Shown piece after piece: positions 8,285-18,466 of a stretch of DNA of 64,000 nt (position 1 is its first letter; each line of letters begins with the position of its first letter). The translations under genes and the position numbers were made by a program. Source of the stretch: Knoellia koreensis (GTDB lineage: Bacteria; Actinomycetota; Actinomycetes; Actinomycetales; Dermatophilaceae); assembly GCF_013041615.1 (NCBI RefSeq), contig NZ_JABEPQ010000002.1:434001-498000 (forward strand), read 5' to 3'. Under the pieces are notes generated by a model that searched no databases, was not told where the DNA came from, and was given only the letters and a program-made list of their open reading frames with translations.

Positions 8285-9489
8285 TCGGTGATCACTCCCG
8301 TGAGGTAGTCAGCGGCGTGCCCGGCGCGCTCGCGCAGGTCGGCGAGGTCGGTGCCGGTGAGGTTGACGTGGCCGATCTTGCGGCCGGGCCGGACGCCCTT
8401 GCCGTAGAGGTGCACCTTGAGCTCGGGGTCGCGTGCCATGACGTGCCGGTATGCCGGGTAGAGCTCCGGGTGGTCGCCGCCGAGGACGTTGGCCATCACC
8501 GTGAACGGCGCGCGGGGCGTGGGGGAACCCAGGGGGAGGTCGAGGACGGCACGCAGGTGCTGCTCGAACTGGCCGGTGACGGCTCCGTCCATCGACCAGT
8601 GGCCGGAGTTGTGCGGCCGCATGGCGAGCTCGTTGACGACGTATGCCGGGGCGCCCGTCCCCGGGTCGGTCACCTCGAACATCTCGATCGCGAAAACACC
8701 TGTCACTGAGAGGGATTCGGCGATACGCAGGCCGGCTTCGGTGACGACGGCGGCGAGGTCGGGGTCGAGTCCGGGAGCCGGCGCGAGGACCTCGGTGCAG
8801 ATGCCGTCGGTCTGGACGGTCTCGACGACCGGCCACGCGGCGGCCTGCCCCATGGGGCTGCGGGCGATGAGGACGGCGAGCTCGCGGACGAAGTCGACCT
8901 TCTCCTCGAGCAGGATGCCGTCGGCGAGCGGGCCGGTGGTGCCGTCCTGCTGGGCGGCGAGGTCGAGCCAGTCGGCGACGTCTTCGGGTCGGTTGACGAC
9001 GCGAACTCCCTTGCCGTCGTAGCCACCGCGCGGCGTCTTGGCGATGACCGGCCAGCCGTGCTCGGCGCCGAACGCCTCGACGTCGGCGGCGGTGCGCGCA
9101 GGCGCCCAGGCCGGGCAGGCGACGCCGATCGCGGTCATCCGCTCCCGCATGGCGAGCTTGTCCTGGGCGAAGTGCAGGGCGTCAGGGCTCGGGTGCAACG
9201 TGACCCCGTCGGCGGCGAGCGCGGCCAGGACGTCGGCCGGCACGTGCTCGTGGTCGAACGTCACGACGTCGCACTCGCGCGCCCACGCGCGGACCGTCTC
9301 GACGTCGGTGTAGTCGCCGACCGGTGCCGAGGGGATGACCTGCGCCGCCGCGGCGTCGGGCGCCTCGGCGAGGACCGACAGCGTGATCGCGAGCTCGGCC
9401 GCAGGGGCAGCACACATGCGGGCCAGCTGCCCGCCACCGATGATCCCGACGACGGGAAACCCTCCCGGGGCACGCTGCGGCGAAGTCAC
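8281..9489 (-). CDS. purK: N5-carboxyaminoimidazole ribonucleotide synthase PurK
   Basis: 402 residues from GTG 9489; longer in-frame extensions upstream read as noncoding and cross the divergent gtrA gene. The start is supported by a TATCGT -10-like hexamer six bases upstream, implying a leaderless mRNA. ATP-grasp features: '[15 protein letters not shown]', '[17 protein letters not shown]', '[19 protein letters not shown]', and '[20 protein letters not shown]'. It makes N5-CAIR from AIR, bicarbonate and ATP for PurE. First gene of the purK-purE pair and divergent from gtrA across 111 bp. Confidence 0.93.
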   Translation of the reverse strand: MTSPQRAPGGFPVVGIIGGGQLARMCAAPAAELAITLSVLAEAPDAAAAQVIPSAPVGDYTDVETVRAWARECDVVTFDHEHVPADVLAALAADGVTLHPSPDALHFAQDKLAMRERMTAIGVACPAWAPARTAADVEAFGAEHGWPVIAKTPRGGYDGKGVRVVNRPEDVADWLDLAAQQDGTTGPLADGILLEEKVDFVRELAVLIARSPMGQAAAWPVVETVQTDGICTEVLAPAPGLDPDLAAVVTEAGLRIAESLSVTGVFAIEMFEVTDPGTGAPAYVVNELAMRPHNSGHWSMDGAVTGQFEQHLRAVLDLPLGSPTPRAPFTVMANVLGGDHPELYPAYRHVMARDPELKVHLYGKGVRPGRKIGHVNLTGTDLADLRERAGHAADYLTGVITE

Positions 9490-9600
9490 GCCGCGACGAT
9501 ACCGGCCCCGCAATCCGTCCCCACGACCCGCCCGCGGCCCCTCGCGGCATACCGGCACGGTCGGCGCGTGCGGCGCCCGTCGCACGGATAGGCTCACCCG

Positions 9601-10080
9601 GTGCCCGGTGCCCCCGCCCTGCTCGACCGCCTGCGCGGGACGGTCGGCGTCCTCTATCGCGAGTTGATCAAGTTCGGGGTCGTGGGAGGGGTGGCCTTCA
9701 TCATCGACGTCGGCCTGTTCAACCTGTTGCGGCACACCGCCCTCGAGGACAAGCCGAGCACCGCCAAGGTGATCTCGGCCGGCGTCGCCACCCTGGTGGC
9801 CTGGATCGGCAACCGGATGTGGACCTTTCGCCGCCGCCGCAACCGGCCGGTGCACCACGAGGCGCTGCTGTTCTTCGTGACCAACGGTGTGGCGCTGCTC
9901 ATCGGGGTGGGCGTGATCGCCTTCTCGCACTACGTGCTCGACCTCAAGAGCCTGTCCGCCGACAACGTCGCCAACCTCATCGGCATCGCTCTCGGGACGC
10001 TGTTCCGGTTCTGGGCCTACCGGACCTTCGTCTTCAGCCGCGAGCCCCTCGAGGACACCTCGCCGCTCGCCGAGCGCTGA
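9601..10080 (+). CDS. GtrA family membrane protein
   Basis: 159 residues with four predicted transmembrane helices and the GtrA (PF04138) pattern 'ELIKFGVVGGVAFIIDVGLF', 'WIGNRMWTF' and C-terminal 'GTLFRFWAYRTFVF'. GtrA-type proteins are thought to help flip polyprenyl-phosphate-linked sugars for cell-wall or glycan decoration. Start GTG 9601 has a TAGGCT hexamer six bases upstream, fitting a leaderless transcript. Divergent from purK; no glycosyltransferase adjoins it, so the lipid-linked sugar is unknown. Confidence 0.85.
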   Translation: MPGAPALLDRLRGTVGVLYRELIKFGVVGGVAFIIDVGLFNLLRHTALEDKPSTAKVISAGVATLVAWIGNRMWTFRRRRNRPVHHEALLFFVTNGVALLIGVGVIAFSHYVLDLKSLSADNVANLIGIALGTLFRFWAYRTFVFSREPLEDTSPLAER

Positions 10081-10095
10081 ACCGGCCGTCCGGCC

Positions 10096-11130
10096 TCAGC
10101 CCAGCACCACGCCCTCGGACTCGCTGAGGAACAGCGCGAAGATCGCCGGCTGTGCCTGGATCAGCTCGAGCCGGCCACCGTTGGACTCCGCCAGGTCGCG
10201 GGCCAGCGCCAGCCCCAGGCCGGTGCCCGTCGTCGTCACCGACCGCTCGAAGATGTGCGGCGCAATGGTGGCGGGCACCCCCTCACCCTGGTCGCTGACC
10301 TCGACGACGACCGACGGGCCCGACCGGCGGGCATGCACGTCGACAGTGCCGCGCCCGTGGGCCAAGGCGTTCTCGAGCAGCGTCGAGAGCACCTGGGACA
10401 GGTCGACCGGCTTGGCCTGCACGACCAGCCCGCGCTCGCCGTGGACCCGCACCGAGCGACGCGCCTGCTCGAATGCCGGCTGCCACTCGCGCTGCAGGGC
10501 AGCGATCACGGAGTCGAGCGACACCGTCGCCTTGGCCTCGTCACCGCCCCGACGGCTGCGGGACAGCAGGTCGTCGACGACGCCCGTCAGCCGCTCCACC
10601 TGCGCGATGGCGATGTTGGCCTCCTCCTGCACGACCTCCAGGTCGTCGGTGGCGGCGATCTCCTCGAGCCGCATCAGCAGCGCCGTCAGGGGCGTTCGCA
10701 GCTGGTGCGACGCGTCCGCGGCGAAGTCGCGCTCCGACGCCAGGCTCTTGGTCAACCGCTGACCGCTGCGCGACAGCACCTCCGACACCTGGTCCAGCTC
10801 GGCGATCCCCGAGTGCAGCGGCTGGATGCGGGACTCACCGGCCCCGAGCCGCTCGGCCCGCTCGGCCAGCGCCCGCATCGGCCCGGTGAGGTGATGCGCC
10901 TGTCGTAGCGCGACCAGGATGCCGCCGACCATGGCCAGGATGGCCAGGGCGACCACGACGAGGCCTAGGCGCATCGACGTGGCGGACGGTGTCCCCTCCT
11001 GGAGCCACTGGGCCACCATGCCGTGACCGTTGGCGCCGGCGTTCCACAGGGCGAACGCGACGGGCGCCATCGTGATGAGGATGGCGAGCCCCACGGCCAG
11101 GGCCGTGGAACGGATCAGTTGCTGGCGCAT
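10096..11130 (-). CDS. Two-component sensor histidine kinase
   Basis: 344 residues. Two membrane helices (about 8-30 and 55-76) enclose only about 25 extracytoplasmic residues, then a HAMP linker, HisKA with the phospho-accepting His142 in 'DFAADASHQLRTPLTALL', and an HATPase domain with N box 'LSTLLENALAHG', G1 'VSDQGEGVP' and G2 'TGTGLGLALARDLAESNGG'. The tiny external loop suggests sensing within the membrane or through a partner rather than a dedicated ligand domain. Nine bases downstream of its response regulator gene, so co-transcribed. Confidence 0.92.
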   Translation of the reverse strand: MRQQLIRSTALAVGLAILITMAPVAFALWNAGANGHGMVAQWLQEGTPSATSMRLGLVVVALAILAMVGGILVALRQAHHLTGPMRALAERAERLGAGESRIQPLHSGIAELDQVSEVLSRSGQRLTKSLASERDFAADASHQLRTPLTALLMRLEEIAATDDLEVVQEEANIAIAQVERLTGVVDDLLSRSRRGGDEAKATVSLDSVIAALQREWQPAFEQARRSVRVHGERGLVVQAKPVDLSQVLSTLLENALAHGRGTVDVHARRSGPSVVVEVSDQGEGVPATIAPHIFERSVTTTGTGLGLALARDLAESNGGRLELIQAQPAIFALFLSESEGVVLG

Positions 11131-11139
11131 CGCATGCGC

Positions 11140-11814
11140 TCAGTCGTCGTCGCGCTCGAACCGGAAGCCGACACCGCGAACGGTCGCGATGTACCGCGGC
11201 TGTCCCGCGTCGTCGCCGAGCTTTCGCCGCAGCACCGAGATGTGCATGTCGAGGGTCTTGGTCGACCCGAACCACGCGGTCTCCCAGATCTCCCGCATCA
11301 ACTGCTCACGCGAAACGACCTTGCCCTGCTCGCGCACGAGCACCCGCAACAGGTCGAACTCCTTGGCGGTGAGCTGCAGCTCCTCGTCCTTGAACCACGC
11401 GCGCCGGCCCTCGGGGTCGATCCGCACCAGCTCGTTGGAGGCGGGCGCATCGGTCGGGTTGCGCCGCAGCAGCGCCCGCACCCGCGCCAGCAGCTCGGCC
11501 AGCCGGAACGGCTTGGTCACGTAGTCGTCGGCTCCGGCGTCGAGTCCCACCACGGTGTCGACCTCGTCGGCGCGCGCGGTGAGGATCAGGACGGGCACGG
11601 TGCGGCCCTCGGCGCGGATCCGCCGGCACACCTCCAGCCCGTCGACGTACGGCAGCCCGAGGTCGAGCACGACCAGGTCGGGGTTCTCCGCGGACGCCTC
11701 GAGGGCGGCCTTGCCGTCGGCGCGGACATCGACGTCATAACCCTCGCGGCGCAGTGCGCGCGCCAGTGGTTCGGAGATCGCGGGGTCGTCCTCGGCGAGG
11801 AGCACTCGGGTCAT
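11140..11814 (-). CDS. OmpR/PhoB-family response regulator
   Basis: 224 residues. Receiver domain with acidic pocket E8-D9-D10, phospho-acceptor Asp51 in 'LVVLDLGLPYVDG', and the conserved Lys in 'YVTKPFRLAELLARVRALLR'; C-terminal winged helix (about 130-224) with the PhoB-like 'LTAKEFDLLRVLVREQGKVV' and 'TLDMHISVLRRKLGDD'. It would be phosphorylated by the kinase encoded downstream and bind direct-repeat operators. ATG 11814 is preferred over a TTG six codons upstream. The target regulon cannot be read from this window. Confidence 0.93.
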   Translation of the reverse strand: MTRVLLAEDDPAISEPLARALRREGYDVDVRADGKAALEASAENPDLVVLDLGLPYVDGLEVCRRIRAEGRTVPVLILTARADEVDTVVGLDAGADDYVTKPFRLAELLARVRALLRRNPTDAPASNELVRIDPEGRRAWFKDEELQLTAKEFDLLRVLVREQGKVVSREQLMREIWETAWFGSTKTLDMHISVLRRKLGDDAGQPRYIATVRGVGFRFERDDD

Positions 11815-11844
11815 GGGGGTGATCGTAGGCAAAACGCGGGGTCC

Positions 11845-12654
11845 TCAGCGACCGGGCCAGCTCGGTCGGCGTTTCTCGTTGAACGCCGCAACCCCCTCGG
11901 CCCGGTCCGCCGAGAACGCCGTCGAAGCCCACATCTCGTCCTCGATCCGCAGCCCGGCGGACAGGTCGGTGTCGTACCCCTGCCGCATCGCGGCCTTGGC
12001 GTTGCGCACCCCGATGGGCGAGTTGGCCGCGATCGTGGTCGCCAGCTCCAGCGCCCGCTCGCGGGCCGCCCCGGCCGACACCACCTCGTCGACCGCGCCC
12101 AGGTCCGCCGCCGCAGCCGCACCGAACCGCTCCCCCGTGAAGATCATCCGTGCCGCCCGCGACCAGCCGACCCGGCGCGTGAGCAGCTGCGTCCCGCCAC
12201 CGCCGGGGATGACGCCCACCGTCACCTCGGGCAGCCCGACCGTCGCACCCTCGCCACACACGACGAGGTCGCACGACAGCGCGATCTCGAAGCCGCCCCC
12301 GAGCGCATACCCGTCCACCGCGGCGATCGCCGGGACGGGCAGGTCGAGGACGCCCCGGTATGCCGCCTGCGCCAGTGGGCGTTGCGCGCGCAGCTCCTCG
12401 TCGGTGAAGGAGTTGCGCTCCTTGAGGTCCGCCCCGACGCAGAACGCCTTCGGGTGCGTCGAGGTGACGACCACCGCGCGCACGGTCGGGTCGTCCGCGA
12501 GCTCCTTGGTCGCGCGGCCGAGCGCGTGGGCCATCGCGGTCGACACGGCATTCATCGCCTCCGGCCGGTCGAGCACGAGCTCGGCGACGTGTCCGCCCTC
12601 CCCGTGCCGCTCGATCCGGACGAGCTGGTCGGACTGGGGTGCGGGCTCGGTCAT
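11845..12654 (-). CDS. Enoyl-CoA hydratase/isomerase (crotonase family)
   Basis: 269 residues with crotonase-fold signatures: 'VVVTSTHPKAFCVGADLKER' (first oxyanion-hole strand), 'IAAVDGYALGGGFEIALSCD' (second oxyanion loop) and 'GLPEVTVGVIPGGGGTQLL', where the glutamate is at the catalytic position expected for a hydratase. It likely hydrates trans-2-enoyl-CoA in fatty or branched-chain acid breakdown. Its ATG overlaps the stop of the cyclase gene by four bases, so the two are coupled, an unusual pairing with no evident common function. Confidence 0.88.
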   Translation of the reverse strand: MTEPAPQSDQLVRIERHGEGGHVAELVLDRPEAMNAVSTAMAHALGRATKELADDPTVRAVVVTSTHPKAFCVGADLKERNSFTDEELRAQRPLAQAAYRGVLDLPVPAIAAVDGYALGGGFEIALSCDLVVCGEGATVGLPEVTVGVIPGGGGTQLLTRRVGWSRAARMIFTGERFGAAAAADLGAVDEVVSAGAARERALELATTIAANSPIGVRNAKAAMRQGYDTDLSAGLRIEDEMWASTAFSADRAEGVAAFNEKRRPSWPGR

Positions 12655-13799
12655 GAGGTGGCCTCTCTCGTGCTGGACGGCTCCGGTTCGCCTGGTTCGC
12701 CGGAGTCGCTTGGTTCGCGGGTGGTGCGGGTGCGTCCGCCGGCGGCGCGGCGCAGCGCGCTGGGCGTGACGGGTCCGATGCCGCGCAGGGTCCGACGGCG
12801 CAGCGCGGTGGTCTCGAAGCCGGACATCGTCGCGAGCGCCGTCGCGAGTGCGTCGTCGACGAGCACCTCGCCGGCGGGCGCGACGCTGGTGAGCCGGCTG
12901 GCCCGGTTGACGGTGGTGCCGAAGACGTCCCCGAGCCGCGACAGCACCGGCCCGTACGCCATGCCGACACGGACGTCCGGCAGCACCTCGTCCTCCTTCA
13001 TCGTGTCGATGAGGTCGAGCGCGATGGCGGCAGCGGGCAGCGGTTCGATGTGCACGAACAGGATCTCGTCACCCACGGTCTTGATGACGCGGCCACCGTG
13101 CGCCGTGACGATGTCGGTCGCCAGGGCCTCGAACCGCTGCACCAGCACGGCCAGCTGCCGCTCGGTCATGCGGCGCACGAGCGAGGTGAAGTTGACGAGG
13201 TCGGCGAACCCCACGACCCGCTGGACACCCTCGGACGACGCGTCCGGGTCGGCGTCGGCGAGCATGCGTGAGATCGCGGCGGTCAGGTGGCGCCGCCACG
13301 CGTAGATCAGCAGCGGCTCGAGCTCGTCGACCATGTCGGCGAGCTTGAGCGCCGAGGCGCGGGCCGCCGCGAGGTCGGGAGCGGCGCGGGCGTCCGCCTC
13401 GTCGAGGGCGGCCTCGGTGTGGGGCTCCGCGAGCGCCTCGGCCATGAGTTGGGTCTGCCAGACGGCCAGCCGGTCGGTGGTGCGGGCGAACGCTCGCGTC
13501 ATCGCCAGCGCGGTCTCCTCGTCGAGCTCCTGTTCGCGCACCAGCCGGGCCACGGACTTGAGCGCCATGAGGTCGGCCTCGGTGAACATCGCGTCGTCGT
13601 CCTCGACGATCGGGAAACCGAGCGCGTGCCAGAACTTGCGCGCCGACAGCAGCGACACCTCGGCGCCCCGGCTGACGTCGCGTCGCGCCATCGACGCGGG
13701 ACGCCCGAGCAGCCGCGCCTCCAGGTCGTCCTGGGCGAGGGCCTCGGCGTCGTCGGGACGCACGATGCGGTGCCGCCCGACAACCTCACCGTCGCTCAC
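12651..13799 (-). CDS. Adenylate cyclase with N-terminal regulatory domain (Rv1264-like)
   Basis: 382 residues. The N-terminal half (about 1-190) is all-helical and aligns in style with the autoinhibitory, pH-responsive domain of mycobacterial Rv1264. The class III catalytic domain follows, with metal-binding Asp200 in 'VVGFADLVNFTSLVRRM', substrate-binding Lys240 and second metal Asp244 in 'GRVIKTVGDEILFVH', and the transition-state block 'GTTVNRASRLTSVAPAGEVL' (Asn/Arg). A Pro/Glu-rich tail ends the protein. Start GTG 13799 has a TAGGGT hexamer six bases upstream, consistent with leaderless expression. Predicted to make cAMP; the pH response is inferred from the family only. Confidence 0.87.
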   Translation of the reverse strand: MSDGEVVGRHRIVRPDDAEALAQDDLEARLLGRPASMARRDVSRGAEVSLLSARKFWHALGFPIVEDDDAMFTEADLMALKSVARLVREQELDEETALAMTRAFARTTDRLAVWQTQLMAEALAEPHTEAALDEADARAAPDLAAARASALKLADMVDELEPLLIYAWRRHLTAAISRMLADADPDASSEGVQRVVGFADLVNFTSLVRRMTERQLAVLVQRFEALATDIVTAHGGRVIKTVGDEILFVHIEPLPAAAIALDLIDTMKEDEVLPDVRVGMAYGPVLSRLGDVFGTTVNRASRLTSVAPAGEVLVDDALATALATMSGFETTALRRRTLRGIGPVTPSALRRAAGGRTRTTREPSDSGEPGEPEPSSTREATS

Positions 13800-13829
13800 G
13801 CCGCCAACCCTAACGAGCGCGCGGCCTCC

Positions 13830-14630
13830 TCACCGCTGCGCCTCACGACCGCCCGGCCGCACGTGCACGACGTCGCCGGCGGCGACGGCATACTCACCCG
13901 TCGGTCCGGCGACCACGAGCCGCCCCTGCTCGTCGAGGCCGGTGGCGCGCACCCGGCGCACCGCCCCGCCCGCCTCGTGCAGGTCGACCTCGCGACCGAT
14001 GGTGGTGCAAGCCGACCGGTATGCCGCGTGCGCGGCCGAGCGCTCGCCGGCGCCACCGGAGAGGGCGGCGTGCCAGCGGACGAGGGACCGGAGCAGCGCG
14101 ACGACGAGGTCGTGGCGCGAGACGTCGGTGGCGCCCGCGAGATGCAGCGAGGTGGCGGTCGGGACGGGTAGCTCGTCGCGGTCCTGGTCGACGTTGAGCC
14201 CGATGCCGACGACGATGCCGGCCGGGTGGAGCTCGCACAGGATGCCGCAGACCTTGCGGTCGTCGTCGGCGGGGAGCTGGACGTCGTTGGGCCACTTGAG
14301 GTTTGCCGCCAGGCCGGTCGTCTCGGCGATGGCGTCGCGGACGGCGAGCGCGGTGACCAGCGGCATCCAGCCGGCGGCGTTCGGCGCCGACGGAGCCGGG
14401 ACGAGGGCCGAGAGGGCCACGGACGTCCGGGCCGGTGTCTCCCACGTGCGGCCGAGCCGGCCGCGACCGGTGACCTGGTGGTCGGTCGTGACGACGTGCC
14501 ACGGCTCACCGATGCGCGCCGCCTCGGCATTCGTCGAGCCGAGCTCGGGATGGACGTCGATGCCGCGCCACGGCGAACCGGGCGTGACCAACGCCTCGTG
14601 CAATGGCTCACGCTGGAGGGGTTCGCGCAT
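13830..14630 (-). CDS. birA: Biotin-[acetyl-CoA-carboxylase] ligase
   Basis: 266 residues, class I (no N-terminal DNA-binding domain). The biotinyl-AMP loop reads '[20 protein letters not shown]' and the catalytic lysine motif is '[11 protein letters not shown]'; a short SH3-like C-terminal domain follows. ATG 14630 was chosen because TAGCCT lies seven bases upstream, the leaderless -10 pattern seen elsewhere here; the same frame stays open far upstream, but that is antisense to the carboxylase gene. It attaches biotin to the BCCP domain of acyl-CoA carboxylase alpha subunits. Divergent from accD across only 24 bp, a long-conserved actinobacterial arrangement. Confidence 0.92.
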   Translation of the reverse strand: MREPLQREPLHEALVTPGSPWRGIDVHPELGSTNAEAARIGEPWHVVTTDHQVTGRGRLGRTWETPARTSVALSALVPAPSAPNAAGWMPLVTALAVRDAIAETTGLAANLKWPNDVQLPADDDRKVCGILCELHPAGIVVGIGLNVDQDRDELPVPTATSLHLAGATDVSRHDLVVALLRSLVRWHAALSGGAGERSAAHAAYRSACTTIGREVDLHEAGGAVRRVRATGLDEQGRLVVAGPTGEYAVAAGDVVHVRPGGREAQR

Positions 14631-14654
14631 GGCGCCAAGGCTAGGCTCGCCGGC
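14631..14654. promoter_or_regulatory. Overlapping divergent leaderless promoters of birA and accD
   Basis: The 24-bp gap between the two ATG codons contains TAGGCT on the plus strand (14642-14647, seven bases before accD) and TAGCCT on the minus strand (rc of 14638-14643, seven bases before birA). The two hexamers share two base pairs, so polymerase binding for one gene should exclude the other. The -35 elements would have to lie inside the opposite coding region; I did not identify clear ones. Confidence 0.6.
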
Positions 14655-16294
<1,640 letters not shown>

Positions 16295-16298
<4 letters not shown>

Positions 16299-16558
16299 CC
16301 GCGTCGCAGGCTCCGAGCTCAGGGGGACCCCACGCTATGACCTCGGCCGACTCCGGTCCCCCGCTGCGGCTGGTCCGCGGCGACGCGACCCCGGAAGAAG
16401 TGGCCGCGGTCCTCGCCGTGCTGGCCGCCGCGGGTGGCGACGCGGGCACCGAGCCGGCCCCGCGGCATACCTCGCAGTGGGCGTCCCGCGAACGCCTCGT
16501 CCGCCGCCCCCTCACCCCCGGCCCGGGAGCCTGGCGCGCCTCCGCCTGGCCCCGCTGA
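16295..16558 (+). CDS. accE: Acyl-CoA carboxylase epsilon subunit
   Basis: 87 residues. The epsilon-subunit signature is '[20 protein letters not shown]' followed by a C-terminal '[28 protein letters not shown]' with the conserved W-RASA-P ending. Epsilon is a small actinobacterial protein that stabilises the alpha-beta carboxylase complex. Its start overlaps the accD stop by four bases. An internal ATG at residue 15 just before the conserved region is an alternative start. Confidence 0.88.
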
Positions 16559-16591
16559 GCGACCCGACACACCGAACCCTGACCATCCCCC

Positions 16592-16657
16592 GTCGGCAAG
16601 TCACCCAAATGGAAGATCGTTGACGTCGGTAAGTCACCCAAATGGAAGATCGTTGAC
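16592..16657 (-). repeat. 33-bp tandem repeat, two units (left copy, inverted to right copy)
   Basis: Two abutting 33-bp units (16592-16624, 16625-16657) differing at one base. The unit contains AAGTCACCCAAATGGAAGAT and joins its neighbour at GTTGAC|GTCGG. The same pair occurs in opposite orientation at 17655-17720, so the DUF559 gene is bracketed by 66-bp inverted repeats. The motif is noticeably more AT-rich than its surroundings. The rest of the 107-bp gap shows nothing else. Confidence 0.9.
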
Positions 16658-16665
16658 CGCCGACT

Positions 16666-17589
16666 TCACGCCGACAACGCGCGCGTTGCGAAGTGCCGCC
16701 GCCATTCGTCGCTGAGGACAGAGGGCACCGGTATGCCGTGCGCGGCGAGTTCGTCGTGAAGCCGGGCAAGGGTCTCGGCTGGCGTCTCGTAGACGTCCTC
16801 GGCACGGAGCACGACGAACGTCCACCCCCTGCGTGTGAGTTCGTCGCGCCGTGCCTCATCCAACGCCCGCTGCTCCGGTGTGTCGTGCCAGCGCCCGTCA
16901 TACTCGATCGCGAGCTGCACGGCCGGGAACGCCAGGTCGAGGCGGTACTCCACGCTTCCGTCGGCCCTCTTGATGGCATGGTTGACGACAGGCTCAGGCA
17001 GACCCGCCAGCACCATGAGCAGCCGCACCTGGGTCTCCGATGCCGAGTCGACGCGTTCGCGCGAAAGTTTCGCGGCTCGCTCGGCGAGCGCAGCGCCTTG
17101 GCCGCCGTATTGGCGAGCGAACTCGGCGAGGTCGAACGGGGTGGTGACCCGACGCCGGACGAACTGGTCGGCGCATGCCACGAGCTGGACCAGGTCGAGC
17201 GGGCGCGCAAGGTGGAGCAACGTCTGTTCGGGTGTCGTCACAAGCAGCCCGTGCCGGCGATGCACAGCGAACTGCCGGGTGAACCTGTGCGTCTTGATGC
17301 CGTCGATCCCCGTGCCGACGTCCCGGGCGAAGGCCAGGTGGATGTTCGCGCTGTCCGGGACGACGCCTCGCCACAGCCGGGCGGCGGTGTGCAGACCGAG
17401 GACCGCATCGCTTGGCATGATCTTGAGCGCTGCGCGCGACCGGACCACCAAGGTGTCTGGGATCTCCCGCGCGACGTAGACGCCCTTGAACACCTTGCGG
17501 AACTCCGGCCCCCGGAGCGCTCGATCGGTGATACCTGCCGACAGTGCCTCCGCGCGGGTGAAGGGTGAGGCGAGGTCGAGGATGTGCAT
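16666..17589 (-). CDS. DUF559 (Vsr-like) domain protein with AbiEi-type N-terminus
   Basis: 307 residues from ATG 17589 (a TTG eight codons upstream is an alternative). The N-terminal half resembles the winged-helix AbiEi antitoxin-like module common in actinobacteria ('FTRAEALSAGITDRALRG', 'FKGVYVARE', 'TPEQTLLHLARPLDLVQLVA'). The C-terminal DUF559 region has the endonuclease-like pattern 'YRLDLAFPAVQLAIEYDGRW' with H following and 'RRDELTRRGWTFVVLRAEDV', a PD-(D/E)xK-type core (D, E-x-D). Role unknown: nuclease or defence-related protein is plausible. It sits alone between inverted 33-bp repeat pairs with no neighbour antitoxin or toxin. Confidence 0.75.
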   Translation of the reverse strand: MHILDLASPFTRAEALSAGITDRALRGPEFRKVFKGVYVAREIPDTLVVRSRAALKIMPSDAVLGLHTAARLWRGVVPDSANIHLAFARDVGTGIDGIKTHRFTRQFAVHRRHGLLVTTPEQTLLHLARPLDLVQLVACADQFVRRRVTTPFDLAEFARQYGGQGAALAERAAKLSRERVDSASETQVRLLMVLAGLPEPVVNHAIKRADGSVEYRLDLAFPAVQLAIEYDGRWHDTPEQRALDEARRDELTRRGWTFVVLRAEDVYETPAETLARLHDELAAHGIPVPSVLSDEWRRHFATRALSA

Positions 17590-17654
17590 GCGTGCAACAG
17601 TGGCGGAACTCAAGGCGGTCGCGAGAGTTGTCCACAGGTTCCGGGCGACGTCTG

Positions 17655-17720
17655 GTCAACGACCTTCCATTTGGGTGACTTACCGACGTCAACGATCTTC
17701 CATTTGGGTGACTTACCGAC
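17655..17720 (+). repeat. 33-bp tandem repeat, two units (right copy)
   Basis: Two abutting units (17655-17687, 17688-17720) that are the reverse complement of those at 16592-16657, with two mismatches over 66 bp. The right end overlaps the last bases of the MOSC gene (stop at 17713), so that gene's C-terminus is encoded partly by repeat DNA. Either end of the DUF559 gene is thus about 10-65 bp from a repeat. Confidence 0.9.
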
Positions 17721-18381
17721 GGGTGCGGGTGGCCACCATGGCGCGCAGCTCGGCGGCCTCGGTCTCGTTGAGGCAGTCGGCGGCCAGGACCTCCCGGGCC
17801 GCGTCGAGGTCGCCCATGAACGCGCGGAACGCGACCGGAACGCTCACCCCGTGGTCGGGGCGCGAGCGCACGACCACCGCGTCACCGGGGCGGATCGTCC
17901 CCGGCGCCACCACCGACAGGTAGGCGCCCGTGCGACCTGCGTCGCTGAACCGCTTGACCCAGCCTCGCTCCCCCATCCGCGCGGCAAAGGTCGAGCACGG
18001 GATCCGCGGGCCCTCCACCCGCAGGACCACCTCGTCGCCGATCGCCCAATCCTCGCCGAGCACTGCGCCATCCACGTCGAGTCCGGACGTCGTGAGGTTC
18101 TCACCGAACATGCCGTCGGGAAGGTCGCGGCCCAGCTCGCGCGCCCACCAGTCGAGCTCCTCACGCGCGAACGCGTAGACCGCCTGCGTGTCGCCACCGT
18201 GGTGCTTCGTGTCCGCGATGAAGTCGCCCACGACCCCGCTGCCGAGCCCCCCACGCTTGGGCCCCGGCGCGCGCACCTCGACCGACCGCGCCGGCACCTT
18301 GCCGATCCCGGTCGTCCCCACCTTCTTGGCCGCGTTGGGCTGGGGCGACCCGACGTTGACGGACAGCACCTTCCCGGACAT
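17713..18381 (-). CDS. MOSC domain protein (YiiM-like)
   Basis: 222 residues with the MOSC beta-barrel pattern: 'GLGSGVVGDFIADTKHHGGD-TQAVYAFAREELDWW', 'GMFGENLTTSGLDVDGAVLG' and the conserved cysteine in 'VEGPRIPCSTFAARMG', the expected molybdenum-cofactor ligand; a helical 3-alpha-like tail (about 160-222) resembles YiiM. Such proteins reduce N-hydroxylated compounds or carry Mo-cofactor sulfur. ATG 18381 has TAGGGT seven bases upstream, fitting leaderless expression. Its last codons overlap the 33-bp repeat. Divergent from the DUF885 gene. Confidence 0.85.
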   Translation of the reverse strand: MSGKVLSVNVGSPQPNAAKKVGTTGIGKVPARSVEVRAPGPKRGGLGSGVVGDFIADTKHHGGDTQAVYAFAREELDWWARELGRDLPDGMFGENLTTSGLDVDGAVLGEDWAIGDEVVLRVEGPRIPCSTFAARMGERGWVKRFSDAGRTGAYLSVVAPGTIRPGDAVVVRSRPDHGVSVPVAFRAFMGDLDAAREVLAADCLNETEAAELRAMVATRTRR

Positions 18382-18466
18382 GGCGCCAACCCTAGGCGCC
18401 CCACCCACGGGTCGACACCGGATATCGGGACGACCCCGGTCGGCCCGCTGGGATACGTTCGCTGTC

